Part shown: positions 62,619 through 64,000 of the stretch, piece by piece
How the letters are laid out: each line of letters begins with the position of its first letter
Numbering within the stretch: the first letter of the stretch is position 1
Assembly: GCF_003048675.2 (NCBI RefSeq)
Contig: NZ_CP060707.1
Location: forward strand, 124,001 to 188,000
DNA length: 64,000 nt
Reading direction: 5' to 3'
From: Campylobacter concisus
GTDB lineage: Bacteria > Campylobacterota > Campylobacteria > Campylobacterales > Campylobacteraceae
The notes under the pieces: model-generated
The model's database searches: none
Seen by the model: the letters and a program-made list of their open reading frames with translations, nothing else
What the model was told of the DNA's origin: nothing
Program-made: the position numbers and the translations under genes

Positions 62619-62891
62619 TGGCTTCTCGCGAGTGCCTTTAAATGAGCTAGAAAAATTCTCGCTTCGCAGGCTATATACCTAGCGCACGCTTAGTTTTTCG
62701 TCGCAACATTTAAATCCGTCTCACGATATTTTTGTTTAAATTTGGTAAGTTGGTAGGCTAAATTTTTGAAATCGCCTCGCCTAGTTTTGCGAAATAGCCA
62801 CTAAATTTTTCATTTAAAAATTTAGATATTTAGCCTAAATTTGGCAGTTTTTGCAAATTTGCACTTAAATTTATTTCACTAAGGATAAAAA

Positions 62892-63683
62892 ATGAGTTTT
62901 TTTAAGAAAATTTTTGGCAAGCAAATCGATCTTGGCGAGCAGATGCCGATCTATTTTGTAAGTAGCGACGAAGACTACATGCAGCGTGCATTTGAGCAGG
63001 CTCGTGAGAGCTTTAGATATTTTTGGCGTGAGCTTTACTGGGAGCGCCGCAGGATCGTGCCCGGGCTTGACTATGCGATGGTAAAAATTTGCTTTCTTGA
63101 CACAATAAACGGCGAAGAGGTGGGCGAGCACATGTGGATAAACGACGTGGAATTTGACGGCGAAACGATATATGGCACGCTCGTAAATGAGCCAGACACC
63201 GTGCAAAACGTAAAAGTTGGCGACCAAATAAGCGCGAAGATAGGTGAGATGAGCGACTGGCTTTTTGCCATTGGTGGGCGCGCATACGGCGGATTTAGCG
63301 TGCAGGCGATGCGATCACGCATGCAAAAAGATGAGCTAGCCGAGCATGACGCAGCTTGGGGGCTTGACTTTGGCGATTATAACGACATTTTGGTAGTTTT
63401 CGAGCAAAAAGAGCACCCAGAAAATTTGATCGAGCATCCGATGAGTAAAAATATGACCGAGCAGTTTGAAAACTATGCAAAAGAACACCCAAGCGTTGCC
63501 ACAGACGCCGATGAGTTTGGATATACGCAGCTTCACCACGAGGCGATCGCTGGAAATTTAAACCTTGTAAATCTCTTGCTAAAATACGGTGCTGATAAAA
63601 ATGCTCGCACAAAAAGTGGCAAAACAGCGGCTGACTTTGCCGATCAAATGGGCTGGAGCGAAATCGCAAAGGTGCTTGCATAG
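62892..63683 (+). CDS. DUF2314 domain protein with C-terminal ankyrin repeats
   Basis: A 263-residue protein. Residues about 15-120 form a DUF2314-type domain: YMQRAFEQARESFRYFWREL, DYAMVKICFLD and HMWINDVEFDGETIYGTLVN with EPDTVQNVKVGD. The C-terminal about 65 residues contain ankyrin repeats: DEFGYTQLHHEAIAGNLNLV with NLLLKYGADKNARTKSGKTA. DUF2314 proteins with such repeats are found in many bacteria without a known function. AAGGA lies upstream of the ATG. It follows a 273-base gap after yajQ that shows short AAATTTAG/CTAAATTT repeats and a CTCGCGAG palindrome but no gene. Confidence 0.82.
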   Translation: MSFFKKIFGKQIDLGEQMPIYFVSSDEDYMQRAFEQARESFRYFWRELYWERRRIVPGLDYAMVKICFLDTINGEEVGEHMWINDVEFDGETIYGTLVNEPDTVQNVKVGDQISAKIGEMSDWLFAIGGRAYGGFSVQAMRSRMQKDELAEHDAAWGLDFGDYNDILVVFEQKEHPENLIEHPMSKNMTEQFENYAKEHPSVATDADEFGYTQLHHEAIAGNLNLVNLLLKYGADKNARTKSGKTAADFADQMGWSEIAKVLA

Positions 63684-63739
63684 TTAAAATAGAAAGAGGA
63701 AAAATTTGAGCTACCTGAATTATCAAAATATTTATGTAG

Positions 63740-63745
63740 TATAAT
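63740..63745 (+). promoter_or_regulatory. Putative -10 box for the last gene
   Basis: TATAAT with a preceding T-rich stretch lies 32 bases before a GTG start that has GGAGA as ribosome-binding site. Confidence 0.5.
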
Positions 63746-63777
63746 CTGATATAAAAATCAATATCGGAGACGAAAAA

Positions 63778-64000
63778 GTGTTTTACTTAAAAGTTTTATT
63801 TTTTGGCACATATAGATATTTTATTTCATTGGGCGTTTTTATGACTATTTTATTGCAAATAAGATACCAGTCAGAAAATCCAAAGTATGCTTTTATGTCG
63901 GATACCAACTTAATAGCTTCTTTAAAAAATGGATATGTAACTGAAAATATTTCTAAGTATTATTTTTTCTCTGGTATGTGTATAGCAGTGTTATTCTTTT
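63778..64000 (+). CDS. Membrane protein, N-terminal part at window edge
   Basis: An open frame of at least 74 codons starting at GTG 63778, 7 bases after GGAGA. It continues past the window. The first about 30 residues are hydrophobic (YLKVLFFGTYRYFISLGVFM), with a second hydrophobic stretch beginning near the window end (YYFFSGMCIAVLFF). This suggests a small multi-helix membrane protein. Nothing identifies its function. Codon use is AT-rich. Confidence 0.6.
   Translation, partial: MFYLKVLFFGTYRYFISLGVFMTILLQIRYQSENPKYAFMSDTNLIASLKNGYVTENISKYYFFSGMCIAVLFF

Noticed and set aside
63704-63745. A 12-codon TTG frame with a good AGAGGA site after the DUF2314 gene
   Set aside because: It is too short, with no recognisable product, and it overlaps the likely -10 box of the next gene. 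Could be a leader peptide but unsupported.

Overview
The window looks like a chromosome segment of a Campylobacter species, probably of the C. concisus type. It is AT-rich, with 'aaattt'-rich codon use. Its flanking gene orders match, from memory, the C. jejuni blocks Cj0155c-Cj0166 (rpmE, rsmE, membrane protein, lipoprotein, queD, queE, moaA, two small genes, ubiA/mqnP, miaA) and Cj0365c-Cj0374 (cmeC, cmeB, cmeA, cmeR, ccoG, rpsU, UPF0323 lipoprotein, GspS-like, 2-hydroxyacid dehydrogenase, yajQ). NIF-type nifU/nifS as iron-sulphur genes and a futalosine-type UbiA homologue also fit Campylobacterota. The species is an inference.

Left backbone (1-10200): a tightly overlapping minus-strand run for menaquinone prenylation, molybdenum cofactor (moaA), queuosine precursor (queE, queD) and rRNA modification (rsmE); then a plus-strand flavoprotein and miaA; then minus-strand nifS-nifU.

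Central island (about 10450-46970): a type VI secretion system. Its left arm (10485-24212) holds effector and immunity candidates: two lipoprotein plus lipase pairs (one lipase short, one a 1188-residue fusion with a PAAR-like domain), then a 1258-residue protein of unknown function whose last 268 residues are repeated as a separate orphan module, each copy followed by a 444-residue membrane-anchored protein. The core follows in the order tssJ-K-L-A, tssB-C-E-F-G, tssM, an FHA protein and hcp. The right arm carries two tandem ankyrin-like exported proteins, a vgrG with a long N-terminal extension, an exported candidate immunity protein, and a large peptidoglycan-hydrolase effector (lysozyme-like N-terminus, M23 peptidase C-terminus) cut in two by one in-frame TAG codon. 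No tssH (clpV) is present in the window.

Right backbone (47250-64000): aqpZ, a small membrane protein, the cmeABC multidrug efflux operon with its TetR regulator and a palindromic operator, ccoG, a Tat-exported flavoprotein, rpsU, a DNA-binding/coiled-coil protein, a duplicated UPF0323 lipoprotein gene (the duplication also copied the first 23 codons of the next gene), a GspS-like ATP-grasp enzyme, a 2-hydroxyacid dehydrogenase, yajQ, a DUF2314-ankyrin protein and the start of a membrane protein.

The strongest recurring signal is local tandem duplication. It is seen four times (lipoprotein/lipase, C-terminal module/444-residue protein, ankyrin-like pair, UPF0323/gspS), and three of the four are in T6SS effector/immunity territory. 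There the copies mix near-identical blocks with strongly diverged blocks, as expected for polymorphic toxin-immunity cassettes under diversifying selection and gene conversion. All assignments rest on reading the sequence and on remembered family features; no database search was run.
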